NCBI GenBank assembly: GCA_002946415.1
Contig: NJPS01000004.1
Location: forward strand, 563,001-627,000
Direction of reading: 5' to 3'
Length of the DNA stretch: 64,000 nt
Source: Rutstroemia sp. NJR-2017a BVV2
Lineage: Eukaryota; Ascomycota; Leotiomycetes; Helotiales; Rutstroemiaceae
The notes under the pieces were generated by a model. It was not told the origin of the DNA and did no database searches. It saw only the letters and a list, made by a program, of their open reading frames with translations. Shown here one piece after another: positions 1-11,122 of the stretch (within the stretch, counting starts at the first letter, position 1; the number at the start of each line of letters is the position of its first letter). The position numbers were made by a program, and so were the translations under genes.

Positions 1-759
1 AGCGTCGCCGCCATCATCTTACTCTCAAACGGACCGCACGCCAGCACATTACTCGTAATATTCCTCTTCCCCAAATGATTCGCCAGCACCCTGCTCAACT
101 GATGCAGACCCGCTTTCGACGCCGAGTATGAGAACGTTTCGAGCGAAGGCACGCGGATGCCGTCCACGGAGCCGATATTGATGATGCGGGCGGGGTCGCC
201 GGGCGCCGATGCAGCTTCCATGAGAGGAGTGAGCGCTTGGGTGAGAGTGAAGACTCGGGTGAGGTTCAGAGTGAGCACGCGCGTCCATGCTGATTCGGGG
301 AACTCGGCATAGGGGGCGCCCCAATTGGAGCCGGAGTTGTTGACGAGGATGTGCAGCTTGGATTCCTTTTTGGAGAGCTCGTCGACCATGCGTTTACAGT
401 CTTCGAGTTTGTAGAAGTCGGCGGGGATGGCGTGTGCGGTGCCTTTGCCTGGGAAGTGAGAGGTGGGGTTAGCTATTGGTTTTTAGGAGGTGAGAGTAGA
501 GGGATTGGAGGGAAGGGAAGGTATACCGAGTGCGTTCAGTTCTTCGACGGCTTTCTCGCAAGCTTTGGCATCTCGGGATGATATATATACTTTTGCTCCA
601 TTGGTGACGAAGCCTTCAGAAATCATACGTCCAATCCCCTTCGCGCCGCCGGTGACCAGAACCACCTTGTCCTATCCAAATTGTCAGATTCCTTGTAAAT
701 TTTCATGAATATTCCTATGTCTGACTCACCTTAACATTGAAAAGAGCTGAAGAATCCAT
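1..759 (-). CDS. Short-chain dehydrogenase/reductase, 3' end off window
   Basis: NAD(P)-dependent oxidoreductase of the classical SDR family; the substrate cannot be told from sequence. Three exons: 730-759, 527-671 and 1-448, with introns 672-729 and 449-526. The spliced protein starts MDSSALFNVKDK and shows the cofactor motif GGAKGIG, the NNSG motif, and the catalytic motif YSASK preceded by a serine in INIGSVDG. It runs off the left edge after the segment SNVLACGPFESKMM, so roughly the last 50 residues are missing. The overall look recalls fungal proteins labelled RhlG-like 3-oxoacyl reductases, but that is family resemblance only. It is divergent from the methyltransferase gene starting at 1202, with about 440 bp between them. 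Confidence 0.88.
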
Positions 760-1201
760 AATCTGCCGTCAGGAAATGATCACTGATGTATGTAGATGAA
801 CAGAAAGGAGAATTTAATCTGCGATTTTGTGAACCAGGTGGAACCAACGTATCCGGGGTAGCTCTTATCGAGCCGAGGCCCAAATGGTTGACAAAAGTCC
901 GACCGCCGACGCTTGCTTTTGTCCCTCTTTTCATGCGATCTTACTCAGCCTGCCAACTCACCCTTGCAGTTACAACTGAGCGCATTCATCATCGACCGGA
1001 TCCAGCCTTGGCACTTGGGACCTCATACATTTATACTTATCTGATTGTTCAAATACGAAAGGTGGTACAATTTGCTTGGAAGCCCAGCTGTGGACAGAGA
1101 TAAGGACGTGACTCGAGTTGACACGGAGAGGTATAAGATGTCATCAAAGGAAGAGACTGAACCTGGTTCGTCAGGTCCCTTCTCTCATGCATATTTTAGC
1201 T
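760..1201. promoter_or_regulatory. Divergent intergenic region between the SDR and methyltransferase genes
   Basis: No coding frame with gene-like content. It must hold the promoters of the two divergent genes. An ATG at 1138 begins another frame, but joining it to the downstream enzyme would need an intron of only about 34 nt. I see no recognisable operator. Confidence 0.5.
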
Positions 1202-2074
1202 ATGGTTCTAAACAATCCAGACCAGCGAGTTCTCTTGAGAGCGCATTTTGAGAATCAAGATCCAACTAGCCACGGACAGAAATGGGATGAGCTCTGGAGG
1301 AAGAACTTCGCACCATGGGACAATGGGTTGCCTAATCCGGCATTCGTTGATATCTTGAATGAACGCGAAGATTTATCTTGCAAGAAAGCTGATGGATCGA
1401 GGAAGAAGGCTCTGGTTGCCGGATGTGGAAAGGGCTATGATGTCTTGCTGTTGAGTGCTATGGGTTATGATGCATATGGACTCGAGATATCTGATACAGC
1501 ATTGCAAGCCTCTAGGAATTTTGCAAAGGAGAATGATGGGAAGGGTGCTTATGCGACTAAGGAAGGTGTTGAAAAGGGAAAGATCACCTGGTTGTCCGGA
1601 GATTTCTTCAAGGATGAATTCTTGAAAGAGGTGGAAGGAGAAAAGAAGTTTGACTTATTCTATGATTATACAGTATGTTTCCACCGAATTTGTCAATGTC
1701 AAGGTTACTAACCTTCCATAAAGTTTGGATGTGCTCTACCGCCCGTCTTGAGACCAGCCTGGTCGAAGCGATATCATGAGCTTCTTTCTCCAGAGGGAAG
1801 ACTCGTATGTCTAGAGTTTCCCACAACGCGACCTCCTTCGACTGGAGGACCACCGTGGGCTATGCCTCCAAAGATTTATGAAGGTCACTTGCCACGACCA
1901 GGTGAAGTGTTGCCATACACTAAGGAAGGGTGCGAGCTTGAAGTAGAGAAACTTGGTCCACCACATGAGAATGGTTTGAAGCGTATTGCACACTTCCAGC
2001 CTAAAAGGACCACCAATAATGGTTATGATGACGATGGCAAGCTGACGGATTGGGTGGGCGTGTGGTCGCATTAG
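1202..2074 (+). CDS. SAM-dependent methyltransferase, thiol/thiopurine (TPMT-like) family
   Basis: Predicted to move a methyl group from S-adenosylmethionine to a small thiol or related acceptor; fungal members are usually annotated as thiol methyltransferases. Exons 1202-1672 and 1724-2074, intron 1673-1723 (51 nt, GTATGT, branch TACTAAC). Protein about 273 aa. Near the N-terminus the segment WDELWRKNFAPWDNGLPNP is typical of TPMT relatives. The SAM site is ALVAGCGKGYD at about residues 65-75, followed by the acidic segment YGLEIS. The second exon continues with FGCALPPVLRPAWSKRY and LVCLEFPT. The start at 1202 gives the usual N-terminal length; an in-frame ATG at 1187 would add five residues. 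Confidence 0.88.
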
Positions 2075-2136
2075 GATGAGCTAAATAGTAAATGGTTTCA
2101 GACATGATACCTCATGCTTTTCTCGTGATACTATAT

Positions 2137-3048
2137 TCATGTTGCCTTTCTCAGTGAATTGTAGTGTTCGCCTAAGCCAAATCCATGTCTGTAGTATGCC
2201 AAATGGATCGTTTCTGGTTGCTCTGTCCCAGGTTCAATTTTCTGAGTCGCACCGTTCTGCAGTATGCATATCTCGACATTGTAGGTTTTAGCCAAAGCAA
2301 GAAGCTCTAAATGACCTCCCCATTCGGCAGTATCCTTGATCTTGTGAACATAAACATCGAGAGGTTCTTCCAGCCATGCTACAAAATCATCCGGATGTTC
2401 TTCGATATAAGTTGCAGCTGCTTTTCGGACAACTCTATATCGCTGGTCTTCTTTGAGTCCTTCAGCCTCCGGTCCAAGTGATACTCCGGCTTGTGACAAC
2501 TGGTCTGCAACAGCGGAAAACAGACAGTGTCCATCCGGTCTGATGACTTTCTCGGTCAGTTTCCTTGCTTCGATTTCTTCTAACATTCGTTTCCTCTCTA
2601 TTTCTCGTGGATCCGGTAGATTCGCAGCTTCTTTCCTAGCTTCCTCGACCTCAGCCTCCTTTTCTGCAGCGCGACGTGCCAGTCTTTCCTTTTGCCGATT
2701 TCGTTTCTTCGGTTGTCCTGTCTCAATTCCGCTCGTATCTGTGACCGAAGCCTTTTCTAGACTGTCCGTCAAGTTATCAACGTCATTTGCTTCAACGGTG
2801 GTCGCAGATGGCGCAGAAGTCTCTTCATCCAGCTCAGGTACATCATCAATACTAGGCACCGCCTCGCCACCTAGCGATGCTACTTCTTGAGCTTGTCGTT
2901 CTTTGAGCTGTCTTTCTAAATCTTCGCATTCGCTGTTCACGCCCTTTCGAGTCTTCTTCGTTGCGCCTTTCTTTTTTTGTGTAATACGGCCTTGCAAATC
3001 TTTTTGCTCCTTTCGGTGACGACTTTGCATTTCTTCAAAGGTCTCCAT
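2137..3048 (-). CDS. OTU2: OTU-domain deubiquitinating protease (Otu2/OTUD6 type)
   Basis: Predicted cysteine protease that removes ubiquitin from proteins. Single exon, 303 aa when the start METFEEMQSRHRKEQKDL is used; an in-frame ATG six codons upstream is possible but less like the family. The N-terminal half is charged and probably helical, with Lys/Arg/Glu-rich stretches, as in yeast Otu2 and animal OTUD6B, which associate with ribosomes or translation factors (known of the family). The C-terminal OTU domain starts at about residue 170: the catalytic Asp and Cys lie in RPDGHCLFSA (Cys codon 2524-2526) and the catalytic His in GEHYNSLR close to the end. All catalytic residues are present. 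The stop lies 60 bp from the stop of the convergent methyltransferase gene. Confidence 0.93.
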   Translation of the reverse strand: METFEEMQSRHRKEQKDLQGRITQKKKGATKKTRKGVNSECEDLERQLKERQAQEVASLGGEAVPSIDDVPELDEETSAPSATTVEANDVDNLTDSLEKASVTDTSGIETGQPKKRNRQKERLARRAAEKEAEVEEARKEAANLPDPREIERKRMLEEIEARKLTEKVIRPDGHCLFSAVADQLSQAGVSLGPEAEGLKEDQRYRVVRKAAATYIEEHPDDFVAWLEEPLDVYVHKIKDTAEWGGHLELLALAKTYNVEICILQNGATQKIEPGTEQPETIHLAYYRHGFGLGEHYNSLRKAT

Positions 3049-3484
3049 TTTGAGTAAATATGTCACTGGGCTAGTATATGTGGAATTTTGTTGTGCTGCG
3101 GGACGAGGTTAAGGATAGAGGGGCAGAAATAATTTGGGTCTGCAAGCATTACCTACGTGCACAGACCACATCGCTATACTAATTCAACTCTCTCGAAATT
3201 GTAACTTAAAGCTGTGCACCACTCCTTCAAATCACAACTTAGAAATTATATGACATGAATTACTACTCCTCGTCCCCGATCCGAATTACAACCACAAATG
3301 GTGCCAGCACACTGTCGAATATATAGAAACCCATGCCGAAGCATCATCAGAGCTCATTAAACATTAAGGCGACATCTTTGCGAACCGTGTCCTCCTCTAC
3401 TGCACTATCATTACATCAGCCTATCTCTCGTCCGAGGACTTCCTGTTCATGTTTTGAAGAGGCCCAATCTCTGAATAGTTGGCT
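3049..3484. other. Intergenic, 436 bp
   Basis: Lies between the start of the OTU protease gene and the stop of the next minus-strand gene. It should contain the OTU promoter and the 3' UTR of the zinc-finger gene. No gene-like frame or repeat is seen. Confidence 0.5.
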
Positions 3485-5390
3485 CTAAAGAAAGCCCTGC
3501 GCATTATAGTACGGTATGTCGGTGTCATCGCGACCGAAATTCTTTGTGAAGCTCTGCGATAGGGGCCCACTGCTGTTCTTGGTGCTCAAGGAGGCATCTG
3601 CAAGTGGTTGGGTTAACATATCCCTCGCCAACCTTACAGCTGGAGACTCAGGAAGCCGCCACATCTGAGGAGCAGCACCCTTTGGAGACTTTTGCGCCAG
3701 CCGTTTGGCCTCTTCGGCCATCTTCTGTGGTGTACCTTCTTGACGTTCTAGCTTGCTTCTCAAATACAGGGCGTCCTTGTCCGACCATACGTAGTGTTGG
3801 TCATTCAACCCAGTCAAATTTTTCCAAGCAGTCATGACGTCGAAATCTTCATCCTTGGGTTGTTTCAACAACCCTTTGATGACATTTGAGAATGACCATT
3901 GGGAGATACTCAGTTGTTGTTTTTCGTAATGTTCTGCTATATGATCAAGTCGCTCTGTCATCGTGTCAGTGTGGATCTTCTCAGATGCATTCCTGCACTT
4001 CCTACATCAGAACACGCAGACATGCCGAAGAACTCGACTATGTACAGGAACTCGGAATCTTTGAAAAACGATGACAATGGACAAGCAAATAACACTGACC
4101 ATTCCAATTGATGAACCAGACACCACAAAATCCGCACCCCCATGCCCGCTTCCTCGGAACATCCTGATGCCACTTCTCCCATTCCGTGCACCCTTCCGCC
4201 AAACCATGGACTTTTCGCAGATGGTCTTTGAGTTTATCTTTTCTTTTGAAGCTTCTCTCGTCCAGTTTCTTTTTAACACATAAGTGTATTTTATGCTGCG
4301 TTGCTAAATGCTGGCTTATGGACTCACGGTCTCGGTAGCTATCGTTGCAAAGAAAACAATACCAAGTATATTGTATTTGGACTGCTGCATCCTGGAACAT
4401 GCAATACCACAACTTTTGCGGCTCACACTGGGAGCCTTCATGTCTTTTCCAATCCCCTTTGCAGCTGAAGGGCATATGGCAAGCAGTACAGCAGTACTTT
4501 CCTTGAGTCTTGTCTGCCTTTTTGGGTAATTCGGGCAATTTCTTCATGTAAAGATTTACGCTTGGTTTGGGCTTGGAATTTGCTGATTGAGGACGTGTTG
4601 TGTCGACACTACCACGATGATGCAGAATAGTATTAGCAAATTGCTGCGACGCGCTATCTGACACAGATCGTTGGTGTATGGTAGCCTTGGATGATCTGTT
4701 CATTTCGTAAGGTGATTGGTAGTCCTGTGAAAGGCCAAGAATAGAGACTGGTTGCTCTAAAAGGTCGTGAGGATGTTCTTCGACGGAATTCAACATTGAG
4801 CTTCTGTCCCAAGCGAACGCGGATCCGTAGGACATGCCGGATGATCTACTCGATCCACACACGCTTCCATAATTGGATGGCGTTAGAATTGAAGAGCTAT
4901 TGTCCGTGAAGCACGAACTAGCCACACTCTGGCGCGACGAGTGTTCATTCCACATCTCCCCCGAAGCAGACTCTCTGGAGATCTCCAACATGCTAGAAAA
5001 GCCCTCGCATCGTTTGTCTATAGGAGACCAACTTGTTGCATCCGGCATGGTAAGATCGAGATCCAGGATACCATCTTCGAATGACGGGTGATACGTGGGA
5101 AGGTCAAGCAAGAGATCACTGGAATGATAAATGCCAATATCAACAGCTGAATCGAGTTTTGCGACGCCTATGTCAATGTCCATGTCTGAACTGGTGTATT
5201 AGTCCCATAGACCATACATGGGCAGGGGAGCAAACTCACGACTATTTGTACTGCACCAATAATTGATGAATTCCTCTGGTAGGCCTAACTCGCCCGCGAG
5301 GAAAGCCAGGTCGCCTTGCTGAGGCCGCCCTGGATGATGGAGTACCCAGTTTCGAAGGGTAGACTCCTGCTCCTTAGTGATTTGTTGCAT
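3485..5390 (-). CDS. C2H2 zinc-finger transcription factor with a degenerate homeodomain-like N-terminus
   Basis: Probable nuclear DNA-binding regulator; targets unknown. Exons 5240-5390, 4096-5185 and 3485-4001 (introns 54 and 94 nt) give about 585 aa. Residues 1-50 hold helix-turn-helix-like text: LRNWVLHHPGRPQQGDLAFL, then FINYWCSTN, where a homeodomain would have its WFxNxR helix 3. A long Ser-rich acidic middle follows. From about residue 270 there are zinc-finger units: a CxxC...H...C unit (CTACHMPFSC), CFLC...HLATQH, a unit with FKRKDKLKDHLRKVH, and CGFCGVWF...DHIAEHY. The last finger is assembled across the second intron (donor 4095, acceptor 4002). This fits the fungal homeobox-plus-C2H2 family. 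The C-terminal 120 residues show no further domain. Confidence 0.8.
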
Positions 5391-6799
5391 ATTGACAAAA
5401 TAAACGACTTATACGCGGAATTTATATCTAGGGAACTAGCGAGGGGATAGGCAATTGAGGGCTACCTCGGGCCCATAAAACCAACAACGCGAACAGAATG
5501 AATTTTCAACAAGACTTCAATTTTTGGCTCATGACCCATTACTACCTTAAGTATGAGTTCCTATGCAGCCAAACTAAGGCGATGCGGCGGCTTGGAGGGC
5601 AAAGAGAAAGAGGGCGTGGGATGCACAGTTTCGAAACCATTCGCCCTTTCCTAAGAATGTACCCTGCCTGGCCGACGGCATCAAGGGCAAGAATAAGCAA
5701 AGTATGTGGGGCTGAACATTTTTTGTCGATATTTATCCTGCATCTATTACCGAATGTGGCTTGTCATGAAACATGAATTGTTCCAGAAACTCGGTGGGCG
5801 AATTTCTTTTGATATAATGTTTTATCCAATTGGGAATCAAGGCAGGTTAGAATGATCTAATCAGGGGTCCGTTTGGTGTTTGAGCTTGTGTTTGTTCTGG
5901 AAACGTCGTCCGATGATGCCTGAAGTGCAGGACGGCGGCCGGCTCTAAATGGACAATTGATGAGGCTCCAAGGGATGGTGGGAAACGTGGAGACGAAACC
6001 TTTTAGGACATCAATCGAGGAAGGGTTTCGCCCAAGTCATTCACGAGCACCTTATTTCCACAACGTGGGTTTTTAGGCCCATTCTTCCTTGGTTCTCGCA
6101 TGCTCCACCACGCAACTCACCATGGCTGAACACAGCTTGCATACCAGCAATGCGCAAGGAACCTTTCTGCTTGCCTACTTTGCGCCTCCTACCTCGTACA
6201 GTAGTACTAGCCTTGCACTTCGCTTACCATGCGATCTAAACCTCATATTACGCCACCTAGTTTGACATTTTCGCCAGTGAAGGTACATCTGCATTGCCAA
6301 TCACAAAGCGGAGCTTACCAAACATGTGGGAGGACAGATCGTCAAGTCATCTCCCATGTATCAAACGATTCAGCACATCCAGAGCAGCACTCCCGCGGCG
6401 CAATGGTTGCTCTGCAGTCAATGGCTTGCAAAGGAGGTTGACTTACCATGACAGGTTTCGTACAATGGCGATCATGGTTGCTGACACCTTAGGTTTATCA
6501 GATGTTGCGCTTTAAGGTATCACTCGATCTGCGCTGATTGAAGAAGTCTCACCAAAGAGGCAACCAGTACTATCTGCAAAGAAGAAATTCAGTTTTTCCC
6601 CAAGCAGGCTGTCGCTTCGAATACGCACGAGGTCACAGTAATCCTATCACACTTCGACTATGCCTTACCTAACTCCGCCTCCTTCTTCACCAACCGTCTA
6701 ACTTCGTCGCTGATTATTGTCTACAGGCTTCTGAAGCTCATACCCAGACTTTTTCGACTTTCTCCTTATTCATACCTTATACATTGGGGTATTGGTCCG
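5391..6799. other. Gene-poor interval, 1.4 kb
   Basis: Only short frames without gene-like composition. No recognisable repeat, tRNA or mobile element. It includes the promoter of the zinc-finger gene. Confidence 0.45.
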
Positions 6800-7370
6800 C
6801 TAGCGTGGGTTCAAAAGTCTTGTCTTAAAGCACTGGAAAATCTTGCCGATTATCTGACAGACTTGGTCAGATGTATAGCCGGCGGCGCTGTGTAATATAT
6901 TTGGTCCGCTGCATCGGAAGACACATAAATCCGCGGATATACCTCTCCCAGGTCGCGCACGCCTACGAAACTGTAGGAACGGTCTTCTGCAAGTCACTAG
7001 AGAGGTTGTAGATATTAGCTGAGGATTCATTGAAACGATCGAGAGACAAGATAGCTTGTGCCGAAGGCCCGTCTACCAACGTTGGGCAGATCTTAGTGAG
7101 ATCGAATTTAGTCTTTTTCTTCTTCATCAAACCCAACGCAGCCTTCTCGGCGGAAGCTTTATATGGGCAATATGCAACCACTGCCGCCGTATTCTGATTG
7201 GATCCTGCTTCGTAGGTGATCTGCTCCCATTTTGCCTTGCTGTATGTGTACCTAGTCGGGCGTAGAATAATCATCGTCGGTTGTGCTCTTCGTGTTTTCG
7301 TGTTACTCGAATCCCGCAGCAGCATCATGACTTCAACCAACAAGAACTAATCGAATTAAGGGAAGCTCAA
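6800..7370 (-). pseudogene. Frameshifted Gre2-type NAD(P)-dependent epimerase/ketoreductase relic
   Basis: Resembles the C-terminal two thirds of the fungal Gre2/dihydroflavonol-reductase-like family (extended SDR, NADPH-dependent carbonyl reduction). Reading leftward from about 7350, one frame holds SKAKWEQITYEA, then AYCPYKASAEKAALG, which keeps the YxxxK catalytic spacing, then FDLTKICPTLVDGPSAQ and LSLDRFNESSANIYNL. The frame then stops near 6960. The expected next segment appears in another frame as FVGVRDLGEVYPRI. A third frame then supplies AAGYTSDQVCQIIGKIF. At least two frameshifts are therefore needed to restore the family order. The Rossmann N-terminus with the glycine motif is not visible upstream. 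Most likely an old dead copy. Confidence 0.75.
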
Positions 7371-8905
7371 ACGCAATAGAACCGAACCTTTGTGGGTTGT
7401 ACTATATACGCCTTCCTTGCGTTCTCGGTAGGAACGTTTGCTGGTTCTAAATCGAAGAATGATGGTTGATTAGGCAAGCAGTGAAGTCACTGGAGTGAAT
7501 CAAAGTCCAACATTTTGAGAGCCCTCCAAATTTGTGAACTCAGCATTAGTACGCATCGTGGGCAGCAGAGCTCGAGGAAGTGGGTGTTATTTAGTACTCA
7601 CTTGATGCTAGTTATCTCCAATGGGGAATCAGCGGCGTGAGCAAGACAGCTAGCAAAAAGCAATTAGAGACACTGCTAGATTACAAGCAGGACGAGGCCC
7701 ATACTTTCCTCACTTAAGAAACATCTTTGGGATGATTACTTTCGTTCGATTCACACCAGCGGGTCGTCCGGGCTCCATTTGAAGCAACACAGCCCTACAG
7801 GGTAGTTGCAAGAGATAAGAGATATGCCAAGTTCTTAGCTATATGCATATTACACAGGTCGACTTCTAAGGGTCCAGATCCCTAGAGCACGGGAAGTGGT
7901 CACGATTGCCAACGCATCTTACCTGCTAGACATGGCTAGTAGCTTCCGAAGGGTTGTACTTAGCAATTGTTGGTGCATTGTGACCCATGTGTGGTTCAAG
8001 GCTATTTGCGATGGAGATGGATTTTTGAATAGCTTTGAGCTTTCGTCTGATCCCTCTGTCGACTGCCCAAACCTTATGTTTTGCTACCCCGGACTTTATC
8101 TTGGTGTTCCTTTCTTTTGGGCGATGCTACGGTACATTGGGTATCCACCGATCCGGAAGCACAACCTAGAAAATGAATCAAGCACGCCAAGGGATCGCAG
8201 GCTATGCGTCCGATAACGAAGATCTACTCTTAGGTAGTAAATGGGTAGTCCCCTAGTGTTTCGGGATCAATGCGATTGGACAAATTCTGTTGATCCTTCG
8301 TTCTCGATTTCGAAGGTTTCAGAGATGTGGTCTTCAATCATGACTGCCTTGGCTGTGCATACAGATTATTCCGGGAAGTATCGTGATCTTCGAGTCCAAT
8401 ATCTGCTCGAATCAGCCCTGCAGCTGTGTCAAGGTTAAAATCCGAGACTCGGACGTTATAAAATGAGCCGCGATTATTTAAGCTTTTGCCTGAAATCCAC
8501 ATCGGATCCTCAGTGATTGCTGCGGAAAGCTGCCAATCATCTAATAATAGAGTTTCGCATTTGCGTACTCGGCAATCGTCTTGAAGGTCTGGGTTCGCCT
8601 TTTCGCATCCCAGATAACTCGTGGGAGAAATGCGCCAAAGGTATACTATTCTCATTCTGTACATGGAATCGTGGGATGGCACTCAAAGTAACACAACACG
8701 GTCTTTTTGCACAGCAGCGATATGTGCGAATACCGGGCATGCTTGATATCAATGCTTCTACTATATAGTGAAATCATATTTCTTTTAACTCGTGTCTTAT
8801 TATCACCATCACCGCATACAATCTCCTCAAGCAACGAACACTCTCCCAACTACAGGCCAAAAGATCTTACAGCAAACTCCCGCGCGTCAACCAAATTTTG
8901 CAATC
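7371..8905. other. Gene-poor interval, 1.5 kb
   Basis: Short open frames on both strands (for example 7896-8216 + and 8338-8682 -) resemble no family I know and lack convincing intron structure. It includes the promoter of the RTA1-like gene. Further decayed pieces of the adjacent reductase relic may extend to about 7450. Confidence 0.45.
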
Positions 8906-9885
8906 ATGGTGGCAACAGCAACTCTCGAATCATGTGCATACTACTGTTATGTGCCGGTCTTATATACTGCAGCTGGACTTGCAGGCGCTTTCTTACAGAC
9001 TGCTACACTGCACACATACCAGATCACCCGGTCTGGTGCAAAGTTCTTCATTCCCATGGTAGTTGGTGGTTTGCGTGAGCTTCCCTGTCCCTAAAATGTA
9101 TGAACATTTACTGATGTAGATATGCAGTCGAAGCGATAGGTTGGGCATGCCGTGCAATCTCTCACACCGAGTCCCCAGACTTTTCGATCATCCCTTTCGC
9201 TATACAATACACTTGTATTCTAGCAGCACCAACAGTCATGGAAGCTGCTATCTACATGTACTATGAGCGCATCGTCAAAGCGGTTGGCGGTGAGGCCCTC
9301 TCTCCGGTTCGACTGAGCCGATTCCAGAAGATCTTCCTGTTCTTTGACTGCTTCTCCTTCCTCATCCTCGCTGTCGGCTCCGTTCTACGACTCACTACAA
9401 GCGCATCCAATATCAGACTCGGAAACAGATTGGTGATGATGGGACTCGGAGAGCAAATGATCTTCCTAGCAATCTTTGTCTTCATCGCGGGCAAATTCCA
9501 GTACAACATCTCCCGCAACCCCACCCCGCAAATCTGCGGAGCGACAGAATCCAAATTTGCTCCAGTTCCTATCCCATTTAAGAAACACTTGATTGCGCTG
9601 TATATTGCATCTGCACTCATCGCCATTCGATCCGCTGTTCGACTGTTCGAAAATCTTCAGGGAACCAGAGGATTTATTCGCGAGCACGAGGTGTTCCTTG
9701 TCATCTTTGATGCAGTCTTGATGTTCCATGTCATGCTCTTGTTCCACTTCATTCATCCAAGTCAGATCACATCTTTGGAGTCTCTATATGCAACTGATGG
9801 GGCTGATGCTTCTCGCTCATACTTCGACGGATGGAAAATCTGGCAAGCAAAGAGACTGGCAACTGTTAACATGGTCGAAGTCTGA
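8906..9885 (+). CDS. RTA1-like membrane protein (lipid-translocating exporter family)
   Basis: Fungal-specific seven-transmembrane protein. Family members include yeast Rsb1 (sphingoid base release), Rta1 and Rtm1 (drug and toxin resistance). Exons 8906-9074 and 9128-9885, intron of 53 nt, protein about 308 aa. Hydrophobic helices are visible through the length: near the N-terminus (YCYVPVLYTAAGLAGAFLQT), then IPFAIQYTCILAAPTVMEAA, KIFLFFDCFSFLILAVGS, MMGLGEQMIFLAIFVFIAGK, a helix after the loop (HLIALYIASALIAIRSAVR) and one near the C-terminus (VFLVIFDAVLMFHVMLLFHF). The segment IPFAIQYTCILAAPTVMEAAIYMYYERI and the later IRSAVRLFE are characteristic of the family. The substrate cannot be inferred. 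It stands alone between the reductase relic and an AT-rich tract. Confidence 0.92.
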
Positions 9886-11122
9886 GCAAGGACCCTTGGA
9901 GGGACGCTGGAACGTCTGCTTTGGTGAAACGTTCGGCGGTGATATCATGATGAAATTTTAGCTTCTGGCGTTACTATTCCTAGGTTTATGGCGTTGATTG
10001 CGTTAAGGAAAGCAGACATAGAGGCCTAGACAAGGGACGGAGGCAGGACTGATATGATGTACTTTGCGTTTATTTTGCTTCAAATTAAAACATTCAACTT
10101 AAAACCCAGATAAAATTCAGTTAAACAAAAAAAAAGCTTCGGCTCAATCCAGCGACCTTCATGAGTGCACAAACACAGACAGTATGATCGAGGGGTCAGG
10201 AGGAACCCCCTTCAATTCTGCACCAACTCTTGCATGGATTTTCGGGAGTATATCATCAGAGAATCTAGTATTCTGAGAAATTGAGCAATTGTCTCGAAGG
10301 ATCTCAAAAGTAGAGATACATATCAGTTGCCAGTGTGTTCTTTCCTGCTTTTGGTATTTCGATGGTATTGCCCAACCAAATTATAAGCTGACTTCTTTCA
10401 AGGTTCGAGTTTGAGCTGTATATTTTCCTAGTCCGAGGATAGTTTTTACTCACAAGCCTAATTTCAATATCAAACATTCAAGAGTATTACTTCTGGAGTA
10501 AAGCTCCTAAATGAAATTTGAATTGCTGCTTGAATTAATGCGGTGCACCTATGGTGCGGGGCTCTTCGGGGTAGAAAAAACAGGCCGATTTGGGATAATA
10601 TATCGAAGCTGTTTACTATCATCGAATAAATATCCTAAAAGCCTTAAAGTATTAAATGTATTTAGGGTATTGTTATTGAATAAATATCCTAAAGACTTTG
10701 AGAGATTATAATGTTTTCATTGTTATTTTTGTATTGAGAGCTTATACCTCAGATCTTTCCAAGCCAAAGAGCGGGGTAAAGTCTCAAGACAAGCCACAAG
10801 AACTCCGATAGTTCAGCTACTCTGAGGTGTCGAATTTGAATTAATCAGTAGGAAATATCCATTTTATGCAGCCTTATGTATCTTTTCCAGACTTTCACGT
10901 ATATCCTCAAGGCCTTGTACCACTCTCATGGACTCTGGTTGGGTCGCTTGGCCTGACATGCTTGCTGACATGCTTCCAAGCGGAAAAACACAGCCACAGG
11001 CACAGCTAGTTTTGCTCTCCAGAAGGCGAAGTGAATTTCGTATGCCGTCGTCAACATATTGCTTATTTTATTTTATTGTTCATTTGCATTAGCTGCATAC
11101 AGTTTTTTGTATACTTTCCCAA
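9886..11122. other. AT-rich gene-free tract before the NACHT gene
   Basis: No gene-like frame. The tract is noticeably AT-rich and contains a 16-bp direct repeat (annotated separately). I saw no terminal inverted repeats, transposase or reverse-transcriptase words. It could be the 3' UTR of the RTA1 gene, the promoter of the NACHT gene, and the eroded remains of a repeat. Confidence 0.5.
10624..10693. repeat. Two copies of a 16-bp AT-rich direct repeat
   Basis: The word gaataaatatcctaaa occurs at 10624-10639 and again at 10678-10693, 54 bp apart start to start. The spacer also contains partial versions (tttagggtattgtt). It may be a remnant of a tandem array. Confidence 0.7.

Noticed and set aside
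1138..1201. Upstream ATG as start of the methyltransferase
   Set aside because: Joining that frame would need an intron of about 34 nt, below the size of every other intron in the window; the start at 1202 gives the normal family N-terminus.
8338..8682. 114-codon minus-strand frame
   Set aside because: No recognisable family and no splice context; kept only as part of a gene-poor interval.
9886..11122. Transposable element
   Set aside because: No terminal inverted repeats, target-site duplications or transposase/reverse-transcriptase text could be seen.
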